In this document: positions 1 to 9,091 of the stretch, piece after piece
Layout of the letters: every line of letters begins with the position of its first letter
Position numbering within the stretch: the stretch's first letter is position 1
From: JASSUD01 sp031963445
Lineage (GTDB): Bacteria > Pseudomonadota > Gammaproteobacteria > Burkholderiales > Burkholderiaceae
Direction of reading: 5' to 3'
NCBI GenBank assembly: GCA_031963445.1
Contig: JASSUH010000001.1
Coordinates: forward strand, 186,001-250,000
DNA: 64,000 nucleotides
Notes under the pieces: generated by a model
Told to the model about the DNA's origin: nothing
What the model saw: only the letters and a program-made list of their open reading frames with translations
The model's database searches: none
Program-made: the position numbers and the translations under genes

Positions 1-509
1 CCCTTACAAGTTGGGCAGGTCGAGGGTTTTGTACCTGCTTTCGCGCCTGAACCGTGGCACACATCACAATTGTCCCAGCTCGGGACACGAATTTGCGTTT
101 CATAGCCACGCGCTGCTTGCTCCAGCGTAATTTCCATGCTGTAGCGCAAATCAGCACCACGATAGACGCGTGAGCCGCCCTGCTCGCGACCACCCGCAGA
201 AGCACCGAAAATATCGCCAAAAATATCACCAAAGGCATCAGCAAAGCCGCCAAACCCCTGCGCACCGCCTGCTCCCATATTAGGATCGACGCCACTATGG
301 CCATATTGATCATAAGCTGCACGCTTTTGCGCGTCGCTTAGCATTTCATAGGCTTCTTTAACTTCTTTAAACTGCTCTTCAGCGTCTTTGTTGCCTGAGT
401 TGCGGTCAGGATGGTATTTCATCGCTAGCTTGCGATACGACTTTTTAATTTCGTCATCGCTCGCATTTCTAGCAACGCCTAATACTTCGTAATAATCTCG
501 TTTTGCCAT
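1..509 (-). CDS. dnaJ: DnaJ chaperone (Hsp40), 3' part outside the window
   Basis: Co-chaperone that delivers unfolded clients to DnaK and stimulates its ATPase. Read leftward from ATG at 507-509, the translation starts MAKRDYYEVLGVARNASDD, the classic J domain, with the HPD motif in KYHPDRNSG near residue 34. A Gly/Phe-rich stretch (GAGGAQGFGGF, FGDIFGDIFG) follows, then the first zinc-finger repeats CDVCHGSG and CPTCKG, where the window edge cuts the gene after about 169 codons. It lies downstream of dnaK in the same direction, the usual grpE-dnaK-dnaJ order, but about 430 bp of repeats (B and A copies) separate the two. Identification is firm; only the length is unknown. Confidence 0.97.
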   Translation of the reverse strand, partial: MAKRDYYEVLGVARNASDDEIKKSYRKLAMKYHPDRNSGNKDAEEQFKEVKEAYEMLSDAQKRAAYDQYGHSGVDPNMGAGGAQGFGGFADAFGDIFGDIFGASAGGREQGGSRVYRGADLRYSMEITLEQAARGYETQIRVPSWDNCDVCHGSGAKAGTKPSTCPTCK

Positions 510-649
510 CTTAGTTCAGCACTTTCTGGACGCGTTGTATGCGCAAAAGGCTTGCTTCAATTACTTAAGGCAAGCCATTAAATGTGGTCATTAGACAATT
601 ACTGCGCTAATGCTTTGAATTTCTCGACTAAAGATTGTGCGCTAGCTCA

Positions 650-835
650 AAAAAACAAAAGCCAGGCAAATAAAGAATAGAGGCTGTTGGTACGCATGTT
701 GGGGTTCCGTATTTAATTAAATGAGTCACCCCAACCTACGAACATTGCAATTGTAGGTTGGGGTGACGAAGGAACCCCAACATGCGTACCAAGCACCCCT
801 CAGAGCCTTCTGTTTAGAAATCATGAAAGGCTCTG
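650..835. repeat. Family B palindromic repeat, copy 1
   Basis: Long version of family B between dnaJ and dnaK. Two hairpin cores lie back to back: 698-735 (GTTGGGGT ... ACCCCAAC with a TTTAATTAAA-containing loop) and about 752-781 (short GACGAAGG-type loop). Outer arms GGTACGCATG and CATGCGTACC are complementary, so the whole unit can fold into one large cruciform. It runs directly into family A copy 1 at GGCTCTGAGAAT. The dnaJ-dnaK gap (510-937) holds nothing else recognisable. Confidence 0.85.
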
Positions 836-940
836 AGAATCTGTTTAGGGTCTTCCTGGTGGTCTTGCGCCGCCGCAGACAGTACAAAGCGTACAGCAAG
901 GCGGTGCAAAGGCGCCAGGGAGGGCCTAAACAGGTTCTTA
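836..940. repeat. Family A palindromic repeat, copy 1 (ends in dnaK stop)
   Basis: About 105 bp with termini AGAATCTGTTTAGGG and CCTAAACAGGTTCT and an asymmetric centre GCAGACAGTACAAAGCGTAC. The right terminus supplies the dnaK stop: on the minus strand the gene reads TAA then GAACCTG. The same sequence with small changes recurs at seven other complete sites in the window. Confidence 0.9.
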
Positions 941-2884
941 GTCTTTTTTCACTTCTTTAAACTCAGCATCAACCACATCATCTTGTGGTTTACCAGCAGC
1001 TGCATCACCGGCAGCGGCTTCAGGATGAGCCTGCGCACCCGCTGCTTGGTTAGCTTGCATCTGCTCATACATCTTTTCGCCAAGTTTTTGAGAAGCTTGT
1101 GACAACGCTTCAATCTTCTGATCGATGTCAGCCTTGTCTGAGCCTTTGAGCGCTTCTTCAAGCTCTTTCATTGCGTCTTCAATTTTTGATTTTTCGCTAG
1201 CATCAAGCTTATCGCCATATTCGGTTAACGATTTTTTGGTGCTATGCAAAAGTGCATCGCCTTGATTACGCGTTTCAGTCAATTCACGCAGCTTACGATC
1301 TTCTTCAGCATTGGCTTCTGCGTCTTTAAGCATTTGCTCAACTTCACCTTCAGAAAGTCCAGAACTGGCTTTAATCGTGATTCTGTTTTCTTTACCCGTC
1401 GCTTTGTCTTTGGCTGACACATGCAAAATGCCATCCGCATCAATATCAAAGGTCACTTCAATTTGTGGCATGCCACGTTGTGAGGGTGGAATGCCTTCTA
1501 AATTAAAGTCACCCAGCAACTTATTGTGGGCTGCCATTTCACGCTCGCCCTGGCACACTTTAATGGTTACCGCTGACTGATTGTCATCCGCAGTTGAAAA
1601 CACTTGCGAATGTTTGGTTGGGATCGTCGTGTTTTTGGTAATCATCTTCGTCATCACGCCGCCCAAGGTCTCGATACCCAGCGAGAGCGGAGTCACATCC
1701 AGCAGCAACACATCTTTACGATCACCCGACAATACTTGCCCTTGAATCGCTGCACCCACTGCTACTGCTTCATCAGGATTCACATCACGGCGTGGTTCAC
1801 GGCCAAAGTACTCTTTCACTTTTTCTTGTACTTTTGGCATACGGCTCATACCGCCAACCAAAATGACATCATCGATTTCGCCTACTTTAATGTTTGCATC
1901 TTTAATTGCAACACGGCATGGCTCGATGGTGCGCTCGATTAGATCTTCTACTAACGCTTCTAATTTGGCACGGGTAATCTTCAGATTTAAATGCTTAGGC
2001 CCACTTGCATCAGCAGTGATGTAAGGCAAGTTAATTTCTGTTTGTTGTGAACTAGAAAGTTCAATTTTGGCTTTTTCAGCAGCTTCTTTAAGCCTTTGCA
2101 AAGCGAGCACATCTTTCGATAGATCAACACCTTGCTCTTTCTTAAATTCGCTGATGATGTAATCGATAATGCGTTGGTCGAAGTCTTCACCACCCAGGAA
2201 AGTATCACCGTTGGTTGACAGCACTTCAAATTGCTTTTCACCGTCGACATCAGCAATTTCAATAATTGATACGTCAAAGGTACCGCCGCCCAAATCGTAA
2301 ACAGCAATCTTACGATCGCCCTTCTCCATCTTATCCAAGCCAAACGCTAATGCCGCTGCGGTAGGCTCGTTGATGATACGTTTAACTTCAAGTCCAGCAA
2401 TGCGGCCTGCGTCTTTGGTCGCTTGCCGTTGGCTATCATTGAAGTAAGCTGGCACGGTGATAACGGCTTCGGTAACTGGCTCACCGAGATAGTTTTCGGC
2501 CGTCTTTTTCATCTTCATCAGGATTTCAGCCGAAATCTGCTGAGGCGCTAACTTCTGGCCGCGCGCTTCTACCCAAGCATCACCGTTTTCTGCTTTGACA
2601 ATCTTATAAGGCATCAGGCCAATATCTTTTTTCACCGCGTCTTCATCAAAACGGCGGCCAATCAACCTTTTAACTGCAAACATCGTATTGTGTGGGTTGG
2701 TGACAGCTTGCCGTTTTGCCGCTACCCCAACCAAGGTTTGATTATCTTCGGTGTAGGCAACGATAGAGGGGGTAGTACGTCCGCCTTCTTCGTTTTCTAT
2801 CACGCGTATTTGATTCCCTTCCAGTATCACTGCCACGCACGAATTAGTGGTACCCAGGTCAATCCCAATAATTTTTTTGCCCAT
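938..2884 (-). CDS. dnaK: Molecular chaperone DnaK (Hsp70)
   Basis: ATP-driven Hsp70 that binds exposed hydrophobic peptides, cycling with DnaJ and the exchange factor GrpE. The 648-residue length is normal. The ATPase domain starts with IIGIDLGTTNSCVAV and has the second phosphate loop DLGGGTFDVSI near residue 198; the linker VLLLDVTPLSLGIET separates it from the substrate-binding domain. The C-terminus DDVVDAEFKEVKKD is the regular EEVD-less proteobacterial ending, so the gene is complete although its stop codon lies in a family A repeat. The ATG at 2884 follows AGGAG at proper spacing. It lies downstream of grpE and upstream of dnaJ. Confidence 0.99.
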   Translation of the reverse strand: MGKKIIGIDLGTTNSCVAVILEGNQIRVIENEEGGRTTPSIVAYTEDNQTLVGVAAKRQAVTNPHNTMFAVKRLIGRRFDEDAVKKDIGLMPYKIVKAENGDAWVEARGQKLAPQQISAEILMKMKKTAENYLGEPVTEAVITVPAYFNDSQRQATKDAGRIAGLEVKRIINEPTAAALAFGLDKMEKGDRKIAVYDLGGGTFDVSIIEIADVDGEKQFEVLSTNGDTFLGGEDFDQRIIDYIISEFKKEQGVDLSKDVLALQRLKEAAEKAKIELSSSQQTEINLPYITADASGPKHLNLKITRAKLEALVEDLIERTIEPCRVAIKDANIKVGEIDDVILVGGMSRMPKVQEKVKEYFGREPRRDVNPDEAVAVGAAIQGQVLSGDRKDVLLLDVTPLSLGIETLGGVMTKMITKNTTIPTKHSQVFSTADDNQSAVTIKVCQGEREMAAHNKLLGDFNLEGIPPSQRGMPQIEVTFDIDADGILHVSAKDKATGKENRITIKASSGLSEGEVEQMLKDAEANAEEDRKLRELTETRNQGDALLHSTKKSLTEYGDKLDASEKSKIEDAMKELEEALKGSDKADIDQKIEALSQASQKLGEKMYEQMQANQAAGAQAHPEAAAGDAAAGKPQDDVVDAEFKEVKKD

Positions 2885-2950
2885 TTCAAAATCTCCTAGC
2901 TTAATCTCGACGGGACTTCACTCGTCCCAAAAATTTACCGCGCATCTTTA

Positions 2951-3056
2951 TAAGAACTTGTTTAGGCTTTCCCTAGCGCCCTCGCGCCGCCTTGCCGTAC
3001 GTTTTGTACTGTCTGCGGCGACGCGAGGCCACTAGGAAAACCCTAAACAAGTTCTA
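2951..3056. repeat. Family A palindromic repeat, copy 2 (ends in grpE stop)
   Basis: Full copy in inverted orientation relative to copy 1 (TTGCCGTACG before CTGTCTGCGG). Termini are AGAACTTGTTTAGGC and CCTAAACAAGTTCT. The right terminus overlaps the grpE stop (TAG followed by AACTTG on the minus strand). It separates grpE from dnaK within what is normally a tight operon. Confidence 0.9.
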
Positions 3057-3650
3057 TTTGGCTTGGCATACAGTGACCAAAGCTGGGCGCAAGACACGAT
3101 CAGCAATTAAATAACCTTTCTGCAATACCGTCACCACAGTATTTGGCTCTTGTTCAGCAGGCACCGTTGCAATCGCTTGATGACGATGTGGATCAAATTT
3201 CGCACCCACTTCAGGATTGAGCACGATCACTCGTCCTTTCTCCAACGCGCCATTCAGTTGGCGCAACGTCAGCTCAACGCCGTCGCGCATTTTTGCCACA
3301 TCATCGGTTTCACAGCTAAGTGCTGCTTCGAGGCTATCGATAACCGGCAAAAGGTACTCAGCAAAACGTTCAATCGCAAATTTATGCGCTTTGGCCAAAT
3401 CGTCTTGAGTACGACGGCGTAAATTTTCGGTTTCCGCTCTAGCCCGTAAAAAATCTTCTTTCAATTCAGCAATATGCGCCTGAGCCTGAGTCAGCGCATC
3501 CTCAATATTAAGTTGCGTTTCCTGCTCATTTTGATCGACGGGCCCGCATTGCAGTTCGCCTGTTTCTGTTTGAACTTGATTCGTTTTATTTGAGCTAGCG
3601 TGCTGTTCCTGATCTTCGGGAGCAGCCTCATGCACTGGCTTTTTTTCCAT
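3054..3650 (-). CDS. grpE: GrpE nucleotide exchange factor
   Basis: Releases ADP from DnaK and so resets the chaperone cycle. The 198-residue protein has a polar, Gln/Glu-rich N-terminus, a long helical region (about residues 45-105, including AHIAELKEDFLRARAETENL) that forms the dimer coiled coil, and the conserved head (NPEVGAKFDPHRHQAI, then GYLIADRVLRPALVTV). The end VTVCQAK is as in relatives, so the repeat-provided TAG does not truncate it. No clear ribosome-binding site precedes the ATG at 3650. It sits between hemH and dnaK. Confidence 0.97.
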   Translation of the reverse strand: MEKKPVHEAAPEDQEQHASSNKTNQVQTETGELQCGPVDQNEQETQLNIEDALTQAQAHIAELKEDFLRARAETENLRRRTQDDLAKAHKFAIERFAEYLLPVIDSLEAALSCETDDVAKMRDGVELTLRQLNGALEKGRVIVLNPEVGAKFDPHRHQAIATVPAEQEPNTVVTVLQKGYLIADRVLRPALVTVCQAK

Positions 3651-3856
3651 AATTGATGACTCGTTATTCCAAAAAACAAAAAGAAAATATCTAGAGAGAG
3701 CACTGAATAAACTACAAGCGACAAGATTTTACATGGTTGTCTGCTCAGCGTTTTTGAACTCTAAGAAGTTGATCTGCCACTTAGCGCTCGCTCTAAATTC
3801 TTCATTGGGTAGCAGATTGGGATGACTCTGCAAATTTCAAGTCATTTATCGAAAAT

Positions 3857-4924
3857 TTATACTTCGCTATGAAATTGGGGCTCTTTATTAGAATTAACAG
3901 AGGTTGTACTCCACCCTCTCAAGTTCAGCATAATTAATTCCACCAAACAGTCGATGAAAGGTTGGGTTGCATTAACGCAAGGAATCAAATGGTATTCGCT
4001 GCCCCCTGCTTGCAAAAAAGCATCACGCCCCTGCATTCCCATTTCTTCTAAGGTTTCTAAGCAGTCAGCAGTAAACCCTGGACAGAATACGTCAACGCGC
4101 CGCGTCCCCGCTGCACCAAGATTTTGCAAAGTAGTGAGGGTGTAAGGAGCGAGCCAGGCTGCTGGCCCAAAGCGTGATTGGAAAGTCAGTTGGCATTCAT
4201 CTTCAGTCAGTCCAAGTGCTTGGACCAATAAATGGGCAGTGATCTGGCACTGCGTATAGTAAGGGTCGCCAAGCTCAACATTACGTTTGGGCAACCCGTG
4301 GAAGCTCAGTAAGAGGCGCTCACCGCGAGCAAAATCAGGTCGCCCATGCGTGGCCCAGTAGCTTTGCACTTGCGCGCTAAGCGCTGCGATATAAGGAGGG
4401 AAATCCGCGTAATCTTTAATAGTACGAACGGCTGGTTGATCACGCATCTTTTGCAATGCAGCAAGTACCGCATCAAAAGCGCTCGCCGTAGTCGTCGCTG
4501 AATATTGTGGATAGAGCGGCACAAGCAAAATACGTTCAGCGCCAGCGGCTTTTAATTTGGCCAATACCTGAGGAATAGCAGGCTCGCCATAACGCATTGC
4601 AAATTCAACGAATAACTGCGGCTCAGTGGCTGTGAGCTGTTTTTTCAGCGCTTTAGCTTGCGCTTCGGTATATACCAACAGCGGGGAGCCTTCAGGCAGC
4701 CACACTGACGCATATTTGGCTGCTGAGGCGCGCGCACGAAAGGGCAAGATAAGCAAACGTAAAATGATCTGCCAAATCAATTTAGGAATTTCAACGACCC
4801 GTGGATCAGACAAAAACTGCGACAAATAGCGGCGTACTGCACGCGGCGTGGGTGCAGATGGCGTGCCCAAATTAATCAACAGCACGGCCGTGCGCGTGGG
4901 CTTCGATGATCGGAGTGAAGTCAA
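3857..4924 (-). CDS. hemH: Ferrochelatase (protoheme ferro-lyase)
   Basis: Inserts Fe2+ into protoporphyrin IX in the last step of protoheme synthesis. About 355 residues, as expected. It has AVLLINLGTPSAPTPRAVRR near the N-terminus, YPQYSATTTASAFD, the active-site segment LLLSFHGLPKRNVELGDPY, and the signature VFCPGFTADCLETLEEMG. No ATG is available: the frame opens with TTG at 4924 and lacks a clear Shine-Dalgarno site, and a family B repeat starts some 25 bp upstream, so repeat insertion may have rebuilt the 5' end. A GTG at codon 14 is the alternative but would remove residues before the first strand. It lies between hrcA and grpE, a usual Burkholderiales position. Confidence 0.95.
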   Translation of the reverse strand: MTSLRSSKPTRTAVLLINLGTPSAPTPRAVRRYLSQFLSDPRVVEIPKLIWQIILRLLILPFRARASAAKYASVWLPEGSPLLVYTEAQAKALKKQLTATEPQLFVEFAMRYGEPAIPQVLAKLKAAGAERILLVPLYPQYSATTTASAFDAVLAALQKMRDQPAVRTIKDYADFPPYIAALSAQVQSYWATHGRPDFARGERLLLSFHGLPKRNVELGDPYYTQCQITAHLLVQALGLTEDECQLTFQSRFGPAAWLAPYTLTTLQNLGAAGTRRVDVFCPGFTADCLETLEEMGMQGRDAFLQAGGSEYHLIPCVNATQPFIDCLVELIMLNLRGWSTTSVNSNKEPQFHSEV

Positions 4925-4949
4925 GGTTGTGATTCTTAAATGATTGGCA

Positions 4950-5030
4950 ATATTCGTAGGTTGGGGTGACTCATTTAATTAAATACGGAACCCCAACACA
5001 ACCCACTTTTGAAAGATGATGAACAGGCTC
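4950..5030. repeat. Family B palindromic repeat, copy 2
   Basis: One hairpin core (GTTGGGGT ... ACCCCAAC with a TTTAATTAAA loop) at about 4956-4998, followed by the terminal arm CACAACCCACTTTTGAAAG and GATGATGAACAGGCTCT. It joins family A copy 3 at GGCTCTTAGAACTTG. It lies between hrcA and hemH. Confidence 0.85.
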
Positions 5031-5137
5031 TTAGAACTTGTTTAGGATTTTCCTGGCGCCCTCGCGCCGCCGCAGACAGTACAAAACGTACGGCAAGGCG
5101 GCGCGAGGGTGCTAGGGAAAGCCTAAACAAATTCTCA
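5031..5137. repeat. Family A palindromic repeat, copy 3 (ends in hrcA stop)
   Basis: Full copy in the same orientation as copy 1. Left terminus AGAACTTGTTTAGG; right terminus CCTAAACAAATTCT. The right end overlaps the hrcA stop: TGA then GAATTTG on the minus strand, the TG+A variant of stop regeneration. Confidence 0.9.
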
Positions 5138-6154
5138 ATGTTGATTGAGCGCGTTCGATAACATTCTGGCCGTAATATCCACAATCGAAATCATCCGTTG
5201 ATAGGCCATACGGGTTGGCCCAATCACGCCCAGCGTGCCCACTACTTTGCCATTTACCTGGTAAGGAGCCGTGATAATACTCATTTCTTCGATGGGTACC
5301 AAGTCTGATTCGCCGCCGATAAAAATTTTCACCCCTGGCGCATGGCTTGAGACATCTAGCAGTTGCAATAAACCTGTTCTTTGCTCAAACACATCGAAGA
5401 GTTTACGCAAACTATCCATATCGGATGAAAGATCAGCCACTTCTAACAGATTGCGCTCCCCAGCAATCAACACCTTTTCGCTTGGGTCAACTTCTGTTGT
5501 GCCAGCGGTAACAGCCGCTTGCATCAGTTGCGTCATATCACCGCGCAACGCATCAATTTCTTTACGCAAGCGCTCACGTACTTGATTGAAACTTAAGCCT
5601 GCATAGTTTGCATTAATATAATTAGCTGCTTCGGTGAGCTGTGAGGCTGAGTATGCCTTTTGGGTGGCGATAATGCGGTTTTGTACATCACCCTCAGGGG
5701 TCACCATAATCAACAAAATCCTTTTTTCAGAGAGTCGTAAAAACTCAATCTGACTAAACACATGGCTATGGCGCGGCGTCAAAACAACGCCGGCAAACTG
5801 CGATAGATTAGATAACACGCTCGCTGCTGCAGCGGCAAGTTTAGCTGGCGCGTCCGGGCGCAATTTGCTTTGTACTCTGAGTTTGACTTGCTCATCATCA
5901 GTCAATGGTTGCGCGGTGAGCATAGTATCGACAAATAAGCGATATGCGCGTGGTGTTGGCACGCGCCCCGCTGAGGTATGCGGACTAGTAATGAGGCCCA
6001 ATTCTTCAAGATCGGACATCACATTACGGATAGTGGCAGGACTTAATTCCAGCCCCGAATACTGTGACAGTGCGCGCGAGCTAACTGGCTGCCCATCGGA
6101 GATATACCTCTCGATCAACAATTTAAGTAGCGTTCGGGCACGGGGATCTAACAT
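5135..6154 (-). CDS. hrcA: Heat-inducible transcription repressor HrcA
   Basis: Repressor of class I heat-shock genes that binds CIRCE operators; folding by GroEL is thought to set its activity. The N-terminal winged helix includes LLKLLIERYISDGQPVSSRA and LSPATIRNVMSDLEELGLI; the GAF-like and dimerisation regions follow, ending in DITARMLSNALNQH. I start it at ATG 6154 (MLDPRARTLLKLL), as in relatives, rather than at the TTG nine codons upstream. No CIRCE operator is visible in the window, so its targets are elsewhere. It heads the leftward cluster and is divergent from nadK. Confidence 0.97.
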   Translation of the reverse strand: MLDPRARTLLKLLIERYISDGQPVSSRALSQYSGLELSPATIRNVMSDLEELGLITSPHTSAGRVPTPRAYRLFVDTMLTAQPLTDDEQVKLRVQSKLRPDAPAKLAAAAASVLSNLSQFAGVVLTPRHSHVFSQIEFLRLSEKRILLIMVTPEGDVQNRIIATQKAYSASQLTEAANYINANYAGLSFNQVRERLRKEIDALRGDMTQLMQAAVTAGTTEVDPSEKVLIAGERNLLEVADLSSDMDSLRKLFDVFEQRTGLLQLLDVSSHAPGVKIFIGGESDLVPIEEMSIITAPYQVNGKVVGTLGVIGPTRMAYQRMISIVDITARMLSNALNQH

Positions 6155-6245
6155 AGAAATAAACGCAAGGAAGGTAGTCAAACTAAGTGCAGTAAGTTTA
6201 CCGTCTTGTCAGCCCGCTGTCTTATGCCAAAGCTTCGGTATTTAA

Positions 6246-6415
6246 AATCTGTTTAGGGTCTCTAAGCAGAAAACGCTGAGAGGTGATTGGTAGGCATGTT
6301 GGGGTGACTCATTTAATTAAATGAGTCACCCCAACGTGTACATCAATAGCCTCTATTGGCTCTTCTGAAAGAACTAGTGTGGACTTTTAGAACCTGTTTA
6401 GGGTTTTCTTAGCAC
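6246..6415. repeat. Family B copy 3 plus half of a family A repeat
   Basis: Fills the hrcA-nadK divergent gap. Left arm: TCTGTTTAGGGTCTCTAAG. Core 6298-6335 is a perfect 38-bp palindrome, GTTGGGGTGACTCATTTAA followed by its exact complement. Right of it, TTAGAACCTGTTTAGGG (from 6387) is the left terminus of a family A element whose rest is missing. The promoters of hrcA and nadK must lie in or next to this repeat. Confidence 0.85.
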
Positions 6416-6434
6416 AGCTATGGTGTAATGCTGC

Positions 6435-7355
6435 ATGGAAAAGAAAAGCTCATTTAAAACCGTTGCTCTCGTTGCCCGGCCAGACGCGGCCGAGATTGGC
6501 GCCCCGCTACTCACGTTGGCTGAGTGCTTGATCAAACGTGGCTTTAACGTGATTTTTGAAGCCCATACCGCACAAACAATAAAAGCAGACACGCATTATG
6601 CACGGCTCAATCCTGATGAAATTGGCCAGCACGCTGATGTAGCGATTGTGCTTGGTGGTGATGGGACGCTGCTCGGTCTTGGGCGGCAGCTCGCAAGCTA
6701 CGGCACGCCACTGATTGGCATTAACGGCGGACGCCTTGGCTTTATCACCGATATTCCTATCAGCGAAATGCAGCAAGTTGTACCTCAAATGCTCGCGGGG
6801 TACTACGAGCGAGATTTACGCACGCTGTTAGAAGCGCGCATCGTGCGCGCTAATCAAGTGATTTATCAGGCGTTAGCTTTTAACGATGTGGTCGTTAACC
6901 GTAGTGGTTTTTCAGGCATGGTTGAATTGCGTGTTTCAGTAAACAATGTATTTATGTACAACCAGCGCTCTGACGGACTCATCGTCGCAACCCCAACCGG
7001 CTCCACCGCCTATGCACTAGCTGCGCAAGGTCCCATTTTGCACCCACAGGTGGCAGGTATTGTGCTTGCACCCATCGCGCCGCACTCCTTGTCGAATCGA
7101 CCTATCGTGCTGCCTGCCGAGGCGGATATTGCGATCCAGATCATTAGCGGACGCGATGTTAATGTGAACTTTGATATGCAATCTTTTACTGCATTGCAGC
7201 TTGAAGATACGATCGAAGTGCGCCGTTCAAACTACACCGTGCCTTTATTACATCCAATCGGTCACAGCTATTACGCAACTTTACGTAAAAAGCTACGCTG
7301 GAATGATGACTATCCTGCGCGAGGAAATGATTCCTACGCCCCCTCTTCAATCTGA
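6435..7355 (+). CDS. nadK: NAD kinase
   Basis: Phosphorylates NAD to NADP. The 306-residue protein has the GGDGTLLG loop at residues 74-81, then NGGRLGFITD, and the second signature ATPTGSTAYALAAQGP, which together form the NAD/ATP site. The N-terminus (FKTVALVARP) matches the family, which supports ATG 6435; there is no strong ribosome-binding site. The C-terminus (about 15 residues after the LRKKLRW segment) is polar and probably disordered. It is followed 50 bp on by recN in the same direction. Confidence 0.97.
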   Translation: MEKKSSFKTVALVARPDAAEIGAPLLTLAECLIKRGFNVIFEAHTAQTIKADTHYARLNPDEIGQHADVAIVLGGDGTLLGLGRQLASYGTPLIGINGGRLGFITDIPISEMQQVVPQMLAGYYERDLRTLLEARIVRANQVIYQALAFNDVVVNRSGFSGMVELRVSVNNVFMYNQRSDGLIVATPTGSTAYALAAQGPILHPQVAGIVLAPIAPHSLSNRPIVLPAEADIAIQIISGRDVNVNFDMQSFTALQLEDTIEVRRSNYTVPLLHPIGHSYYATLRKKLRWNDDYPARGNDSYAPSSI

Positions 7356-7405
7356 TAGCCTTTCGGGAATTTATAAACCGACTGCTTCTGAACGCTAGAC
7401 TTAGC

Positions 7406-9073
7406 ATGCTCCATCACTTATCAATCCGTGACTTCGTGATCGTTGCCGAACTCGACCTTGAATTCGAGTCCGGCTTTACCGTGTTTTCTGGCGAAACTGG
7501 CGCTGGTAAATCTATTTTGCTCGATGCACTCGCCCTCGTCCTTGGTGCTCGTGCTGAGGCGAGTATGGTGCGGCATGGACAAACCCGTGCTGAAATTAGC
7601 GCCTCTTTTACTGTGCCTGAAGCACTGCGTGCTTGGCTTATCGAACAAGAGCTGCTCACCACAGACAACACAGGCGAAAGTGAAACCCTGATTCTGCGCC
7701 GCACGATAGACGTACAGGGCCGCTCACGTGCTTTCATTAATGGCTCATTAAGCACCTTGAGTCAGTTACGTGAGATAGGTGAGCAATTGGTCGATATTCA
7801 CGGGCAGCATGCGCATCAACAGCTGATGCGTGCTGAGGCGCAACGTACCTTATTTGATCTTTACGCTGGCGCAGCGCCACTTGCTGAAGAAGTCAAACAG
7901 GCCTGGAGCAGCTGGCGTGCAGCAAACGCGGCGCTAAGCGCTGCTCAAGATCAAGCGCACAGCCTGCAACTAGAACGAGAACAACTCGCCTGGAAAGTCA
8001 GTGAGCTTGAAACGCTCGCAGCCCAACCGGGAGAATGGGAAGAACTCGGTGCTGAACACCAACGTGCAGCACATGCAGCCGATCTGATTGACAGCACACA
8101 ACAAGCGCTGCGTGCTTTATCAGAAGAGGATGATGCGCTGCTGACACGACTGAGCACCGTGCTTACCTCAGTGCGTAAATCTGCCGCTATCGATAGTGGG
8201 CTAACTGACACGCTAAGCGAGTTAGAAGCTGCACAAATCCAGCTGCAAGAAGCGACTCACTCACTGAATCATTATGTGCAGAGGCTAGAACTTGACCCCG
8301 CTCGACTCGCGCAAATTGAAGCGCGCTTAGCCGACTTTCACGCGCTTGCGCGTAAATTTCGCTTAGCCCCAGAAGCGCTACACGCCGAGGTTAACAACTG
8401 CCAAGCACAGTTGGACGCATTGGACGCCACGCTCGATGTACCTACCTTACAAAAAATCGAAGCCGAAGCCCAACAAAACTATCAAGCACTCGCCCAACGT
8501 TTGTCGCAACAACGCAAAAAAGCCACACGCGAGTTAGGCGAGGCCGTTACCGCCCAAATGCAAAGCCTGGCGATGGCAGGCGGCTCTTTTGAAGTTGCGC
8601 TGAGCGCGCTACCTGAAGGTGGCGCATATGGACTTGAGCAAATCGAGTTTCAGGTTGCTGGCCATCCCGGTGTGCCAGTACGGCCTTTGATAAAAATTGC
8701 GTCAGGGGGTGAACTCGCCCGCATCGGTTTAGCTTTGGCAGTGGTGGCAAGCGCTGCCAGCCTTACCCCAACGCTTATCTTTGATGAAGTAGATAGCGGC
8801 ATCGGTGGCGCCGCAGCCGAGGCAGTGGGCCGCCTACTACGACAATTAGGCGAGCATCGACAAGTTCTATGCGTAACTCACTTGCCTCAAGTCGCCGCAC
8901 GCGGCATGCAGCATTTAGGTATTACCAAACAAACCAGCGCCGCTGGGCAGCCAATCAGCATCGTCACCCAACTCAATGCCGAACAGCGCATCGAAGAAAT
9001 CGCCAGGATGTTAGGCGGCGCGCAGATTACGGCTACGACCCGGCAACATGCTAAAGAATTGCTTGCAGGATAA
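7406..9073 (+). CDS. recN: DNA repair ATPase RecN
   Basis: SMC-like ATPase acting early in double-strand-break repair. It has 555 residues. The Walker A motif GETGAGKS is at residues 29-36; a long coiled coil (about 150-370, rich in Ala/Gln/Glu) follows; the second half of the head carries ASGGELARIGLAL (ABC signature) and LIFDEVDSGIGG (Walker B). The end QHAKELLAG is regular. It is convergent with arcC, with 18 bp between stop codons. Confidence 0.98.
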   Translation: MLHHLSIRDFVIVAELDLEFESGFTVFSGETGAGKSILLDALALVLGARAEASMVRHGQTRAEISASFTVPEALRAWLIEQELLTTDNTGESETLILRRTIDVQGRSRAFINGSLSTLSQLREIGEQLVDIHGQHAHQQLMRAEAQRTLFDLYAGAAPLAEEVKQAWSSWRAANAALSAAQDQAHSLQLEREQLAWKVSELETLAAQPGEWEELGAEHQRAAHAADLIDSTQQALRALSEEDDALLTRLSTVLTSVRKSAAIDSGLTDTLSELEAAQIQLQEATHSLNHYVQRLELDPARLAQIEARLADFHALARKFRLAPEALHAEVNNCQAQLDALDATLDVPTLQKIEAEAQQNYQALAQRLSQQRKKATRELGEAVTAQMQSLAMAGGSFEVALSALPEGGAYGLEQIEFQVAGHPGVPVRPLIKIASGGELARIGLALAVVASAASLTPTLIFDEVDSGIGGAAAEAVGRLLRQLGEHRQVLCVTHLPQVAARGMQHLGITKQTSAAGQPISIVTQLNAEQRIEEIARMLGGAQITATTRQHAKELLAG

Positions 9074-9091
9074 TAGTCATTTTGTGGAGGG

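Noticed and set aside
763..960. Open frame of 65 codons on the plus strand, similar to another at 12322-12522 (minus), both starting MTKEPQHAYQAPL
   Set aside because: Both frames are translations of adjacent B and A repeats; the similarity reflects the repeat DNA, and nothing suggests expression.
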